Origin: Pseudobacter sp.
GTDB lineage: Bacteria; Bacteroidota; Bacteroidia; Chitinophagales; Chitinophagaceae
DNA length: 64,000 nt
Reading direction: 5' to 3'
Assembly (NCBI GenBank): GCA_017849455.1
Contig: JAFIGX010000004.1
Coordinates: 330,245-394,244, forward strand
Shown here: piece after piece, positions 52,198 to 60,755 of the stretch
Layout of the letters: each line of letters opens with the position of its first letter
How positions within the stretch are numbered: the first letter of the stretch is position 1
The notes under the pieces: model-generated
The model's input: the letters and a program-made list of their open reading frames with translations, nothing else
Told to the model about the DNA's origin: nothing
Database searches by the model: none
Position numbers and translations under genes: made by a program

Positions 52198-52785
52198 TTA
52201 AAGTATACGCAACCCTGCATACAACTGGAATCCCTGGTTCTTCCACTTGTCCTTATTATCGATATCATTGATATTCGTAAGACCCACCACATAACGTCCA
52301 CCGACCTTCAATGCTCCGAGGTTGACCTGTACGCCTCCCAGCATGGAGAAGTCGCCTTTTTTAAATGCCTCCATTCCATTCTGGAAAAGATTCTTATCCT
52401 GGTTCAGCAGGATCCCGAATTGAGGACCAGCCTGCAGCGAGATCAATTTCACCGGTGAATAGCTGACCAGGATGGGGATGCTCAGGTAATTCAATTTTCC
52501 TTTCACATCATTGGTGCCTTCCGGATAGATATCACTGAACCTGTTGCCCGATCTGTAATTGGTCTGGTTCCACATCAGTTCCGGCTGAATGGCCCATTGC
52601 TTCGATAGACCTATCTCTGCAAATGCGCCGAGGTTGTAACCGAACTTGAATTCTTCCTTGAAAGATTTACCATCCACTTTAAAAATATTGGCGCCGGCCT
52701 TTACACCAACATGGAATCCTTGTGCAAACGAAACGGTGCCAATGAACAAAGCCATCGCGAGGAACATAAGGGTTTTCTTTTTCAT
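52198..52785 (-). CDS. PorT-family outer-membrane beta-barrel protein, paralogue 2
   Basis: 195 residues; signal peptide MKKKTLMFLAMALFIGTVSFAQ. It shares the same blocks as paralogue 1: GANIFKVDGKSF, FKFGYNLGAFAE, NDVKGKLNYLSIP, SLQAGPQFGILLNQDKNL and the WKNQGFQLYAGLRIL end. Differences are mostly in presumed loops. Both genes are separated by 216 bp that hold the 52.1-kb hairpin. Ligand or role unknown. Confidence 0.9.
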   Translation of the reverse strand: MKKKTLMFLAMALFIGTVSFAQGFHVGVKAGANIFKVDGKSFKEEFKFGYNLGAFAEIGLSKQWAIQPELMWNQTNYRSGNRFSDIYPEGTNDVKGKLNYLSIPILVSYSPVKLISLQAGPQFGILLNQDKNLFQNGMEAFKKGDFSMLGGVQVNLGALKVGGRYVVGLTNINDIDNKDKWKNQGFQLYAGLRIL

Positions 52786-52907
52786 ATTTTGTTTTTTATG
52801 GTCTACTGAAAATTTTCAACTTATATGCCAAGTAACCAAAAGTGGATGTTAATTCCTGTTAATGGAAGTGAAGAATAATATAAAACGTGGAAGATATTAT
52901 ACGAAGA

Positions 52908-53909
52908 TTAGAAATTCAGTCCGGCCATGATGGTAAACACCGTATTGAAACGGTCGGGCGCATCCGGAATATAATAATCGAAAAGCACTTGAGACTGGAG
53001 CAGGAATTTTCCTTTGAGATAAGATCCGCGTAATACAAGACCGGCGGACTGTGCAGCGAATGCAGTACTTTCGGATATATGCTGGTTGCCCGGCAGTGAG
53101 TTGGCACGGATGGCGGAGAAACTATACATATACGAAGTATTGAACCCGAATTTCTGCGTACCACTGTTCAACAGAACAACTGGTGTGAAAGTGATATTAT
53201 CATTTTTGGATATTACATCGTACCAGTCGAAGTCTTTGCGCAGGGATACAGTCACGGAAAGATCACTGACGGATTCTTCATTGGTGATAGTAATACTTCT
53301 CGGCACTCTCAACAACTGTTTCAACCGGCCGATCCTTTTCAATTCCTGTTTCTGGTATTCGGTTTTGCTACCCCACCCATAAGCCACACTAACGGTGGGC
53401 CTTACCCACCATTTCTTATAAGAGAAATAGGCGAACAGTTCATGACTGATAGGGGTAATATAAAAATTGAGCGAATCCTTGTGAATATAATGCGTATAGG
53501 AGATGCCGGTAGAAAACGATCTCCGGATAACATCATAGGAAGGGCTGAATGCATATTGATAAAAATTGAGCCGGCCGCTGTCCTGGATAACGAAAGCGGT
53601 GGCGGAAAGTCCAAATCCTGACCTGTGAAAATAGCCGATGGAAGGAGAAACGATGAGTTTGTGCTTCGCTACGAAAAGGGAAGTACTTTTATTCTCGAAA
53701 CTGAAAGTGCCGTTACCTGCCCCGATACTTACATTGAAGAAACTTTTGGGAGCGGCAATGGAGTCCAGGAACAGGTCGAAGTCCTTCATGAGGGAATCCA
53801 ATACGGCTGTAGTATCCTTCGATGAGAAAAGGGAATCCAGCTTCCCCTGGGCGATGGATTGGGAATATAGGGATGAGAACAGGAAAATTAACAATACCCC
53901 TTTCTTCAT
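52908..53909 (-). CDS. Predicted outer-membrane barrel protein, hypothetical
   Basis: 333 residues with signal peptide (MKKGVLLIFLFSSLYSQSIAQG). An acidic helical segment (FSSKDTTAVLDSLMKDFDLFLDSIAAPKSF) precedes many amphipathic strands: FFNVSIGAGNGTFSFENK, GYFHRSGFGLSATAFVI, ISYTHYIHKDSLNFYITP, WVRPTVSVAYGW and the C-terminal NTVFTIMAGLNF with a terminal phenylalanine, typical of barrels. I cannot name a family. It follows the tandem barrels on the same strand but with a separate start. Confidence 0.75.
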   Translation of the reverse strand: MKKGVLLIFLFSSLYSQSIAQGKLDSLFSSKDTTAVLDSLMKDFDLFLDSIAAPKSFFNVSIGAGNGTFSFENKSTSLFVAKHKLIVSPSIGYFHRSGFGLSATAFVIQDSGRLNFYQYAFSPSYDVIRRSFSTGISYTHYIHKDSLNFYITPISHELFAYFSYKKWWVRPTVSVAYGWGSKTEYQKQELKRIGRLKQLLRVPRSITITNEESVSDLSVTVSLRKDFDWYDVISKNDNITFTPVVLLNSGTQKFGFNTSYMYSFSAIRANSLPGNQHISESTAFAAQSAGLVLRGSYLKGKFLLQSQVLFDYYIPDAPDRFNTVFTIMAGLNF

Positions 53910-53995
53910 GTAGTTGCCGGTTGATTGAACGACAGATAATTCAATTCATCACGCATTCAACGTGTATTGGATGGTAAAAATTGTCATGGGTTTAA

Positions 53996-55240
53996 TTACG
54001 CCAATTGCAATACCGTTATCTCCGGTAAAATACCCACACGGCCCGGATAGCCGAGAAATCCAAACCCACGGTTCACATATAATTTTTGTTTACCCGTCTC
54101 ATACAGGCCGGCCCATTGTTTATAAATGTATTGTACCGGGCTCCATTTGAAACCAGGTATTTCCACTCCAAACTGCATGCCATGGGTATGGCCCGCAAGC
54201 ATCAGGTCGATATCGGGATAAGTGGTGGTCACTTCTCCGTTCCAATGGCTGGGATCGTGGCTCATCAGGATCTTGAATGGATATTGTTCAGTACCCGGGT
54301 AGGCTTCCTTCATTTTACCATATTTAGGAAAGCTGCCTTTGGCGCTCCAGTTCTCGATGCCCAGCAGTGCGATCTTATCATTCCCTTTTTCCAGCACTAC
54401 GTGTTCATTCATCAGGAGCCGCCATCCCAGTTCACCGTGGATCTCCTTCAACCGGTCGAGGTTGGCCCGTTTTACTTCCGGACTTTCCCAATGCACATAA
54501 TCGCCATAGTCGTGGTTGCCCAGCGTGGAATATACGCCCATCGGGGCTTTGAGCTGGCTGAACACATCCATATAATCTTTCATTTCAGTGGCCCGGTCAT
54601 TGACGAGGTCGCCCGTAAACAGAATGATGTCGGGTTTTTCCGCCAGTATTTTTTTTACGCCTCTTACCACAGCCTCTTTATCCGTGAAACTACCTGAATG
54701 GATATCTGAAATATGAACGATCTTCAATCCTTTGAAAGCGGCGGGGAGGTTATCGAATGCCAGTTGCAGTTTATTGATATGGTATCGGTACTTATTGCCG
54801 AACCCATAGATCAGCGTCCCGAATAAAGTACTTCCTGCTGCCAGGCCCAGCCAACTCAGGAAAGCGGAACGGGTGATGCCATCACTGCTGGTACTGATCT
54901 CCACGGAAGGATTGCTGAACAGTTTGCCGATGACCCACATGCTGGCCCTCCTGGTATCGTCTACTGCCAAAAAAATAGAAATGATAAGCTTCGAAAAAAA
55001 GAGCCCTACTACGGTGGCGAACAGATAAGTGCGGACCGTACGGGGCCATGATTCATAGCCGGATGGCAGCAACACCAGGATGGTGAGGGCCGTCACGGAG
55101 ATCGTCCAGTAAAGCAAAATAATGGCCAGTCTTAATTTAGGAGAGCCAACAGGCAATACTACCTTGATGGCCTGGTATACATAGATATCGAGCAACACCA
55201 TGATGCCCACGATCACCCACCAGAAACCTGAATTGCGCAT
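53996..55240 (-). CDS. Membrane-anchored metallophosphoesterase
   Basis: 414 residues. Four to five membrane helices in residues 5-155, then a calcineurin-like domain carrying all five motifs: IVHISDIHSGSFTD, LFTGDLVND, STLGNHDYGDY, ILMSHDPSHWN and DLMLAGHTHGMQFG. The layout is that of YkuE/YaeI-type phosphoesterases; related proteins hydrolyse lipid-linked or nucleotide phosphates, and the substrate here is unknown. It is divergent from the UPF0173 gene, with about 137 bp between starts. Confidence 0.92.
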   Translation of the reverse strand: MRNSGFWWVIVGIMVLLDIYVYQAIKVVLPVGSPKLRLAIILLYWTISVTALTILVLLPSGYESWPRTVRTYLFATVVGLFFSKLIISIFLAVDDTRRASMWVIGKLFSNPSVEISTSSDGITRSAFLSWLGLAAGSTLFGTLIYGFGNKYRYHINKLQLAFDNLPAAFKGLKIVHISDIHSGSFTDKEAVVRGVKKILAEKPDIILFTGDLVNDRATEMKDYMDVFSQLKAPMGVYSTLGNHDYGDYVHWESPEVKRANLDRLKEIHGELGWRLLMNEHVVLEKGNDKIALLGIENWSAKGSFPKYGKMKEAYPGTEQYPFKILMSHDPSHWNGEVTTTYPDIDLMLAGHTHGMQFGVEIPGFKWSPVQYIYKQWAGLYETGKQKLYVNRGFGFLGYPGRVGILPEITVLQLA

Positions 55241-55340
55241 AGAAAGTTTTTAGGTCTATAAGAAGTACGTATTATCTTCCGGATGCAGCCTCAAAAATGC
55301 AGCATTCCCGGCAATATTTAACAGGCAATTCGGGTTTTGG

Positions 55341-55371
55341 TTGCGATTATCTGTGCCGAAGTGTATTTTTG
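55341..55371 (+). promoter_or_regulatory. Promoter of the UPF0173 hydrolase gene
   Basis: TTG at 55341-55343 and TATTTTTG at 55364-55371 fit the Bacteroidota -33/-7 consensus with a 20-bp spacer. The -7 box ends only six bases before the ATG, so the transcript would start at or very near the start codon (leaderless). Confidence 0.5.
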
Positions 55372-55377
55372 CCGCCT

Positions 55378-56061
55378 ATGAACTTCACATATTACGGACA
55401 CTCCTGTTTTTCGGTAGAGGTGAAAGGTAAACACCTGTTATTCGATCCGTTCGTGACCTATAATGATCTGGCCAATACCATTGTAGATGTGGATGCCATT
55501 CAGGCCGACTATATCCTGCAATCGCACGGGCATACAGACCATATAGCCGATTGTGTTCGTATTGCTGCCCGTACAGGCGCCAAAGTGATAGGTAGCTGGG
55601 AAATAGGGGAATGGCTCATCAGGCAGGGGATCTCCAATGTTCACCAGATGAATACGGGCGGCTCCTGGAACTTCGGCGAGTTCAGTGTGAAATGTGTGGT
55701 GGCCCAACATTCTTCCGGCCTGCCCGATGGCGCCTATGGTGGCAATCCCATGGGATTCATAGTATATACAGATGAAGGAATTTTCTATTATAGTGGTGAT
55801 ACCGCCCTCACGCTCGATATGCAACTCATACCCCGTTGGGCAAAACTAAATTTTGCCGTCTTGCCGATTGGTGACAATTTTACCATGGGCGCTGCAGACG
55901 CTGTTGAATGTGCCCGGATGGTAGGATGCGACACCATCATTGGTGTTCACTACGATACGTTCGGATATATCAGGATCGATGCCGCCAAAGCCCGGCAGCT
56001 TTTTACCGATGCCGGTAAACAGCTTCACCTGGTAGCCATCGGGAGCAGCCTGGAACTCTAA
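55378..56061 (+). CDS. UPF0173-family metal-dependent hydrolase
   Basis: 227 residues from ATG at 55378 (MNFTYYGHSCFSVEVKGKHLLFDPF), the usual start of this metallo-beta-lactamase-fold group. Metal motif QSHGHTDHIADC (HxHxDH), then AQHSSG, FYYSGDTALTLDM and GVHYDTFGYI supply the remaining ligands. Family members resemble L-ascorbate-6-phosphate lactonase UlaG, but the substrate is unknown. It is followed after 45 bp by parA. Confidence 0.9.
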   Translation: MNFTYYGHSCFSVEVKGKHLLFDPFVTYNDLANTIVDVDAIQADYILQSHGHTDHIADCVRIAARTGAKVIGSWEIGEWLIRQGISNVHQMNTGGSWNFGEFSVKCVVAQHSSGLPDGAYGGNPMGFIVYTDEGIFYYSGDTALTLDMQLIPRWAKLNFAVLPIGDNFTMGAADAVECARMVGCDTIIGVHYDTFGYIRIDAAKARQLFTDAGKQLHLVAIGSSLEL

Positions 56062-56106
56062 AACAACAATTGACCATTCACTATTAAAAACCAAGGGATT
56101 TACACA

Positions 56107-56907
56107 ATGGCCCGCGTAATCGGAGTAGCTAATCAAAAAGGCGGGGTGGGAAAGACCACTTCTGCCATCAACCTGGCCGCCAGCCTGGCGGTGCTTGAAT
56201 TCAGGACCCTGCTGGTAGATGCCGACCCGCAGGCCAACAGCACCACCGGCGTTGGGTTCGACCTGCACAATATCCAGCAGAGCCTGTACGATTGCATGGT
56301 CAATGGAACAGCCGCTAAAGATGTAGTGCTGAAATCGGAGATCCCCAATCTCGATGTCATCCCATCTCATATCGATCTCGTGGGCGCAGAAATAGAAATG
56401 ATCAATTATCCCAACCGTGAAAGCGTTTTGAAAGGCATCCTCGAACCCATCAAACAGGAATATGATTTTGTGATCATCGATTGCTCACCTTCACTGGGAC
56501 TGATCACCGTGAATGCCCTCGTGGCTTCCGATTCGGTGATCGTTCCGGTACAAACGGAATTCTTCGCCCTGGAAGGATTGGGCAAGTTGTTGAACACGAT
56601 CAAAATAGTACAAAGCAGGCTGAATACCGAGCTGGTAATAGAAGGGATACTGATGACCATGTACGATGGCCGTCTGCGGCTCTGCAACCAGGTGGTGAAT
56701 GAAGTCAGGAAGCACTTCGATGAAATGGTCTTCAACACCATCATACACCGTAATACCCGGATCAGTGAGGCGCCCAGCGTGGGCAAGCCCGTGATCCTGT
56801 ATGATGGCCAGAGCAAGGGCGCCATCAATTATCTCAACCTGGCCAAAGAGATCCTGCAGAAGAACAATATGACGAAGATCCGGCAGGAAGAAAGGATATT
56901 GGAGTAG
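56107..56907 (+). CDS. parA: Chromosome-partitioning ATPase ParA/Soj
   Basis: 266 residues. Deviant Walker A KGGVGKTT (K11-T18), A' motif [14 protein letters not shown], and Walker [12 protein letters not shown]. It is a chromosomal-type ParA with no N-terminal HTH. Together with ParB it moves replication origins apart. The order parA-parB-DUF5683-dapB seen here is usual in Bacteroidota, and chromosomal parAB is often near the origin, although no dnaA box cluster or parS site is visible in the window. Confidence 0.95.
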   Translation: MARVIGVANQKGGVGKTTSAINLAASLAVLEFRTLLVDADPQANSTTGVGFDLHNIQQSLYDCMVNGTAAKDVVLKSEIPNLDVIPSHIDLVGAEIEMINYPNRESVLKGILEPIKQEYDFVIIDCSPSLGLITVNALVASDSVIVPVQTEFFALEGLGKLLNTIKIVQSRLNTELVIEGILMTMYDGRLRLCNQVVNEVRKHFDEMVFNTIIHRNTRISEAPSVGKPVILYDGQSKGAINYLNLAKEILQKNNMTKIRQEERILE

Positions 56908-56951
56908 GCAGTTGCAGTGAGCAGTTGGCAATCAAAAAATAATTTAACCCG

Positions 56952-57869
56952 ATGACAAGTCCCAAACAAAATAAAGACGCATTAGGAAAGGGCATCCGGT
57001 CCCTGTTGCAAAGTATAGATTCGGACCTCAAGACCAATACCGGCAATCTCAAGACCTCCGTAGTGGAGGCTGTCACCACCATGCAGCGCATAAGCGTGGA
57101 CGATATAGAGCCGAACCCGAAACAGCCCCGCCGGGATTTCGATGAGCAGGCACTGAACGAACTGGCTGCCTCCATCAAACTGCACGACCTCGTGCAGCCC
57201 ATCACCGTATCCACCCTTGCCAATGGTAAATACAGGCTTATCTCCGGTGAACGCCGGTGGAGAGCGGCTAAACTGGCCGGACTGAAAGACGTTCCTGCCT
57301 ATATCCGCCAGGCCAATGACCAGCAATTGCTGGAACTGGCCCTGCTCGAGAATTTACAGCGGGAAGACCTCAACGCCATGGAAATTGCGCTCAGCTATAA
57401 ACGTATGATGGAAGAGCTCAATCATACGCAGGAACAGGTGGCGGAGCGTATGGGCAAAGAAAGAAGCACGGTGGCCAATTATATCCGTTTGCTGAAACTG
57501 CCGCCGGATATACAGGTGGCCGTGCGCACCAATGCCATCACCATGGGCCATGCAAGGGCGCTCATCAATGTAGACACGGTAGACACACAGCTCTATATCT
57601 TCAACGAGATCAAATCCAGGAACCTTTCCGTACGCCAGACAGAAGAGCTTGTGAGAAAATTGTATAAGTCGCCCCAGGCTGTTAAAAATTCGGTAAAAGC
57701 CCAGTTGCCACCGGCTTACAGGAAAATTGAAGATAATTTAGCATCGCATTTCAGCACCAAGGTAAAACTCAATCACAACAAGAAAGGCCATGGCAGCATT
57801 TCGATTGAGTATTACTCGATCCAGGACCTGAACAAGATCCTGGACCAGATCGGTGTGACGGCCAACTAA
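56952..57869 (+). CDS. parB: Chromosome-partitioning protein ParB/Spo0J
   Basis: 305 residues. N-terminal KDALGKGIRSLLQ (ParA-contact type segment), CTP-binding ParB/Srx domain with IEPNPKQPRRDFDEQALNELAASI and ISGERRWRAAKLAG, DNA-binding helix-turn-helix TQEQVAERMGKERSTVANYIRLLKLP, and a C-terminal dimerisation part with SISIEYYSIQDLNKILDQI. It should bind parS sites outside this window. It starts 44 bp after parA. Confidence 0.95.
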   Translation: MTSPKQNKDALGKGIRSLLQSIDSDLKTNTGNLKTSVVEAVTTMQRISVDDIEPNPKQPRRDFDEQALNELAASIKLHDLVQPITVSTLANGKYRLISGERRWRAAKLAGLKDVPAYIRQANDQQLLELALLENLQREDLNAMEIALSYKRMMEELNHTQEQVAERMGKERSTVANYIRLLKLPPDIQVAVRTNAITMGHARALINVDTVDTQLYIFNEIKSRNLSVRQTEELVRKLYKSPQAVKNSVKAQLPPAYRKIEDNLASHFSTKVKLNHNKKGHGSISIEYYSIQDLNKILDQIGVTAN

Positions 57870-57880
57870 GCATCCCCGCC

Positions 57881-58567
57881 ATGATGAGAGCTTTTCCAGT
57901 AATCATTTGGATCATCGCAATGCCTCTGTTGTCGATGGCGCAGCGCAAAGATTCGCTGACCATCAGGAATGGGGAATTGTATCTGAAAGACAGCATCCCG
58001 AAAAAAGATACGGCCGTTCACAAGATCTCCGAATCGAAAAAACCGGATACGCTGGCCAAACATAAACATAGTCCGCGTAAAGCCGCCATCTACTCTGCCA
58101 TTCTCCCCGGACTGGGACAGATCTACAACAAGAAATACTGGAAAGTGCCCATCGTCTATGCCGCTGTTGGCATCCCGGCCGGTCTGTTCATCTATAATAA
58201 AAACTGGTACGACAGAACAAGATATGCCCTGGCCATTGTAGCGAATAATACCACAGACCCCGACAGCCTCAGCAGGATACATTCCCGGCTCCGGCCGCTG
58301 GTAGACCTGAAAGCTGAAGGCTCCCTGCTCAACTACCGAAATGAGTTCCGCAAAAATATGGACTACTCGATCCTGTTCGGGCTGTTGTTCTGGGGATTGA
58401 ATGTGGTGGATGCCACGGTAGACGCGCATCTCAAAGGTTTCGATATCACTGACGATATCAGCCTGAAGATCAAACCCGCCATCTTATCGGGAGGCACTGC
58501 TACCGGGATAAGTTTTGTTTTCACCTTCGGCGAAAACCGTCCAAAAACTCTACCTTCGCTGCGCTAA
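57881..58567 (+). CDS. DUF5683-family exported membrane protein
   Basis: 228 residues; two adjacent ATGs at the start. Signal sequence VIIWIIAMPLLSMAQ, a polar linker rich in KDS/KKPDT, then HSPRKAAIYSAILPGLGQIYNKKYWKVPIVYAAVGIPAGLFIYN, the defining block of this Bacteroidota family, and FGLLFWGLNVVDATVDAHLKGFDITDDISLKIKP near the end. It lies 11 bp after parB. The family is repeatedly found in this place, but no function is known. Confidence 0.85.
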   Translation: MMRAFPVIIWIIAMPLLSMAQRKDSLTIRNGELYLKDSIPKKDTAVHKISESKKPDTLAKHKHSPRKAAIYSAILPGLGQIYNKKYWKVPIVYAAVGIPAGLFIYNKNWYDRTRYALAIVANNTTDPDSLSRIHSRLRPLVDLKAEGSLLNYRNEFRKNMDYSILFGLLFWGLNVVDATVDAHLKGFDITDDISLKIKPAILSGGTATGISFVFTFGENRPKTLPSLR

Positions 58568-58625
58568 AGGAATACTGCCCCGGCAGGCCTCCGCATACCA
58601 CTCAGTAAACAGAAAGGAACAACAC

Positions 58626-59342
58626 ATGAAGATCGCACTTATCGGTTATGGTAAAATGGGACAGGCCATTGAAGCAATTGCTTTGGATCGTGGCCATGAA
58701 GTCGTACTCAAAGTGAATATCGAGAATGTGGAAGACAATACCATCGAAAAAATCCAACAGGCCGATGTGGCCATAGAATTCACCGGACCTGAAAGCGCTT
58801 TCGACAATATCATCCGCTGTATCGATGCCGGTGTACCGGTAGTCAGTGGTTCAACCGGCTGGCTCTCCCGTTATGAAGAAGCGAAGGAATACTGCACCAG
58901 GAACAACAGTGCCCTTTTATATGCCAGTAATTTCAGCGTAGGCGTCAATATCTTCTTTGCTATCAATAAACAACTGGCCGCATTGATGGCCCCCCACCCA
59001 GGATACAATGTGTGGATGAAAGAAATACACCACACGGAAAAAAAAGATGCCCCCAGCGGCACGGCCATCACCCTGGCCGAACAGGTGATCGAAAGAAATG
59101 ATCACAAGAAACAATGGGTCAATCACGAAAGCCGGCAGCCGGAAGACCTCGTGATCCTCAGTGAACGGGTGGACCCTGCACCGGGCACGCATGTGATCAC
59201 CTATACTTCCCCCATCGACGACATCGAGATCAGGCATACCGCCCATAACCGAAAAGGTTTCGCCACCGGGGCAGTGCTCGCAGCCGAATTCCTGAAGGGC
59301 AAAAAAGGGGTCTACGGCATGAGCGACGTGCTCGGAATTTGA
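58626..59342 (+). CDS. dapB: 4-hydroxy-tetrahydrodipicolinate reductase
   Basis: 238 residues from ATG at 58626; the longer frame overlaps DUF5683. It makes tetrahydrodipicolinate for lysine and peptidoglycan. NAD(P) motif ALIGYGKMGQAIE at residues 4-16, VSGSTGW, ASNFSVGVNIFF, and catalytic EIHHTEKKDAPSGTA with the HH and K residues; the C-terminus GKKGVYGMSDVLG is typical. The protein is short, as in other Bacteroidota. Other lysine genes are not near. Confidence 0.95.
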   Translation: MKIALIGYGKMGQAIEAIALDRGHEVVLKVNIENVEDNTIEKIQQADVAIEFTGPESAFDNIIRCIDAGVPVVSGSTGWLSRYEEAKEYCTRNNSALLYASNFSVGVNIFFAINKQLAALMAPHPGYNVWMKEIHHTEKKDAPSGTAITLAEQVIERNDHKKQWVNHESRQPEDLVILSERVDPAPGTHVITYTSPIDDIEIRHTAHNRKGFATGAVLAAEFLKGKKGVYGMSDVLGI

Positions 59343-59638
59343 TCTAACTCAAACCATTGTAGACAATTTTCTTTCGGTTGTTTTACAATTAGTCTTATTT
59401 TTCAGTAATAATCCCTCACCAAAACCTGCTGCATGAAGTTTTATTTCATGGCTGTTCTTTTGGGATGTACCCGCCTGGCGCGACTTGTATCCGGTCTCAT
59501 ACAAGTCATGATCAGGATCACGATTCTGCTTCCCACTTCGATCAAACTTAACTACCCGTTCTTTCCAGGTCGCGGCGCCATCAAATCGTGGCATGACACT
59601 GGCATGGTAACACATTGAATAAATAACCCAATAACATT

Positions 59639-59866
59639 ATGAAAAAGCAAAACGTGCAGAAGAATGCGACCACCATACAGCTTACAGAGAGGGAGCTGGA
59701 GGTATTAAGGCTTATTGAACGGGAATACAGCAACAGAAAGATCGCAGAGACCCTCTTCATCAGTGAACGCACCGTGGAAACCCATCGCAAGAATATTTTC
59801 AGGAAAACCCAAACCAGCAGCGTAATAGGGCTCATCAAATATGCCTACGAACATAAATTGGTCTGA
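59639..59866 (+). CDS. Stand-alone LuxR-type helix-turn-helix protein
   Basis: 75 residues. Residues 14-70 are a complete GerE/LuxR-type DNA-binding domain: LTERELEVLRLIEREYSNRKIAETLFISERTVETHRKNIFRKTQ, then SSVIGLIKYAYEHKLV. There is no receiver or sensor domain. About 300 bp of upstream DNA without a gene suggests its own promoter. It may act as a constitutive regulator, or bind a separate receiver such as the one at 46.3 kb; the latter is speculation. An rrf2 gene follows 54 bp later. Confidence 0.9.
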   Translation: MKKQNVQKNATTIQLTERELEVLRLIEREYSNRKIAETLFISERTVETHRKNIFRKTQTSSVIGLIKYAYEHKLV

Positions 59867-59920
59867 TCAATTGGTCATTCAAAAAATTATTCTAACTTCT
59901 CGCCGCGAAATCAGACACTC

Positions 59921-60331
59921 ATGCTATCGAAAAAAGCTCAATATGCCTTTAAAGCCCTGATGTATATGGCTGAAAAAAAAGACAACCAGCCTGTGCTCAT
60001 TGCTGAAATTGCCAAGAAGAAACGTATCCCGCTCAAATTCCTGGAGAATATCCTGCTGGAATTGAAGAAAGCCGGCATCCTCGACAGTAAGAAAGGCAAA
60101 GGCGGAGGGTATTTCTTCAAGGTCTCACCCAAAGATATCCCGATGGCCAAAGTGATGCGGCTCATAGATGGGCCCATCGCCATGCTGCCTTGTGTAAGCC
60201 TGTATTTTTATGAGCGATGTAAGAACTGCGATGAGAAACAATGCGGCCTTCATGATATGATGATCACGGTGAGGGATGCCGCCCTCAAGATCCTGGAAAA
60301 GAAAACCGTTGCCGATATCTCGAAACAATAG
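59921..60331 (+). CDS. Rrf2-family transcriptional regulator
   Basis: 136 residues. N-terminal winged helix LSKKAQYAFKALMYMAEKK, LIAEIAKKKRIPLKFLENILLELKKAGILDSKKGKGGGYFF. Four cysteines in the dimerisation region (C91, C100, C103, C108) could bind an iron-sulfur cluster as in IscR, although the spacing differs from the C92-C98-C104 of IscR. It may sense iron, NO or redox state. Targets are unknown; nothing sulfur-related is adjacent. Confidence 0.9.
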   Translation: MLSKKAQYAFKALMYMAEKKDNQPVLIAEIAKKKRIPLKFLENILLELKKAGILDSKKGKGGGYFFKVSPKDIPMAKVMRLIDGPIAMLPCVSLYFYERCKNCDEKQCGLHDMMITVRDAALKILEKKTVADISKQ

Positions 60332-60343
60332 CACCCACCCGGC

Positions 60344-60682
60344 TTAATGCCCCATTACCTTCAGCTTCTCTATCATCTCCTCACTGGCCGGGTCTGCGCT
60401 GGGGCCGAAACCGTTCACCAGCACCCCCTTATCTCCATGCCTTGATTCTATCGCATAGACCACCGCCTCATCGGCCGGATCTGTATTGCCTTCAAACCGG
60501 TACAGCTCCACGATCGAGAACTCTTCCGGCCTCAGGGGTCCTGTTCCGGCAGAGCAGGTAAGGCAATCATATTCGAGGTTGAAATCTTTCGTGTAGCCTC
60601 TTTTCTTCAGGTCATCGATCGCTTCCGATACGGTATCATACACATGCATAACCGGTGATTTTTTAGAAAAAATGTATTCCAT
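60344..60682 (-). CDS. Conserved small protein, DUF-type
   Basis: 112 residues from ATG at 60680-60682; a second ATG at 60647-60649 (MHVYDTVSEAIDDLKKRGY) matches the usual family start better. FNLEYDCLTCSAGTGPLRPEEFSIVELYRFEGNTDPADEAVVYAIESRHGDKGVLVNG is well conserved in Bacteroidota. Homologues are sometimes labelled phosphoribosylpyrophosphate synthetase, which is not supported by this 100-residue sequence. Function unknown. It ends 12 bases after the convergent rrf2 gene and is divergent from ahcY. Confidence 0.8.
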   Translation of the reverse strand: MEYIFSKKSPVMHVYDTVSEAIDDLKKRGYTKDFNLEYDCLTCSAGTGPLRPEEFSIVELYRFEGNTDPADEAVVYAIESRHGDKGVLVNGFGPSADPASEEMIEKLKVMGH

Positions 60683-60691
60683 CCTTTTTCT

Positions 60692-60720
60692 TAGCTTTGC
60701 GGCCGAAACAACAGGCCGCA
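60692..60720 (+). promoter_or_regulatory. Promoter-like box and leader hairpin of ahcY
   Basis: TAGCTTTG (60692-60699) matches TAnnTTTG. Overlapping its end, TGCGGCC (60698-60704) pairs with GGCCGCA (60714-60720) across a nine-base loop, so the hairpin would be at the extreme 5' end of the transcript. The ATG is 35 bp further. No known SAH or SAM riboswitch consensus is recognisable. Confidence 0.4.
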
Positions 60721-60755
60721 GGGCCTATTACCATTAAAGCTATTAAATAATCAGT

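Noticed and set aside
56062..56106. Possible parS site near parAB
   Set aside because: No sequence close to TGTTTCACGTGAAACA was found here or elsewhere in the window.
59433..59618. 61-codon frame upstream of the lone LuxR-type gene
   Set aside because: No conserved features, uneven composition; more likely leader DNA.
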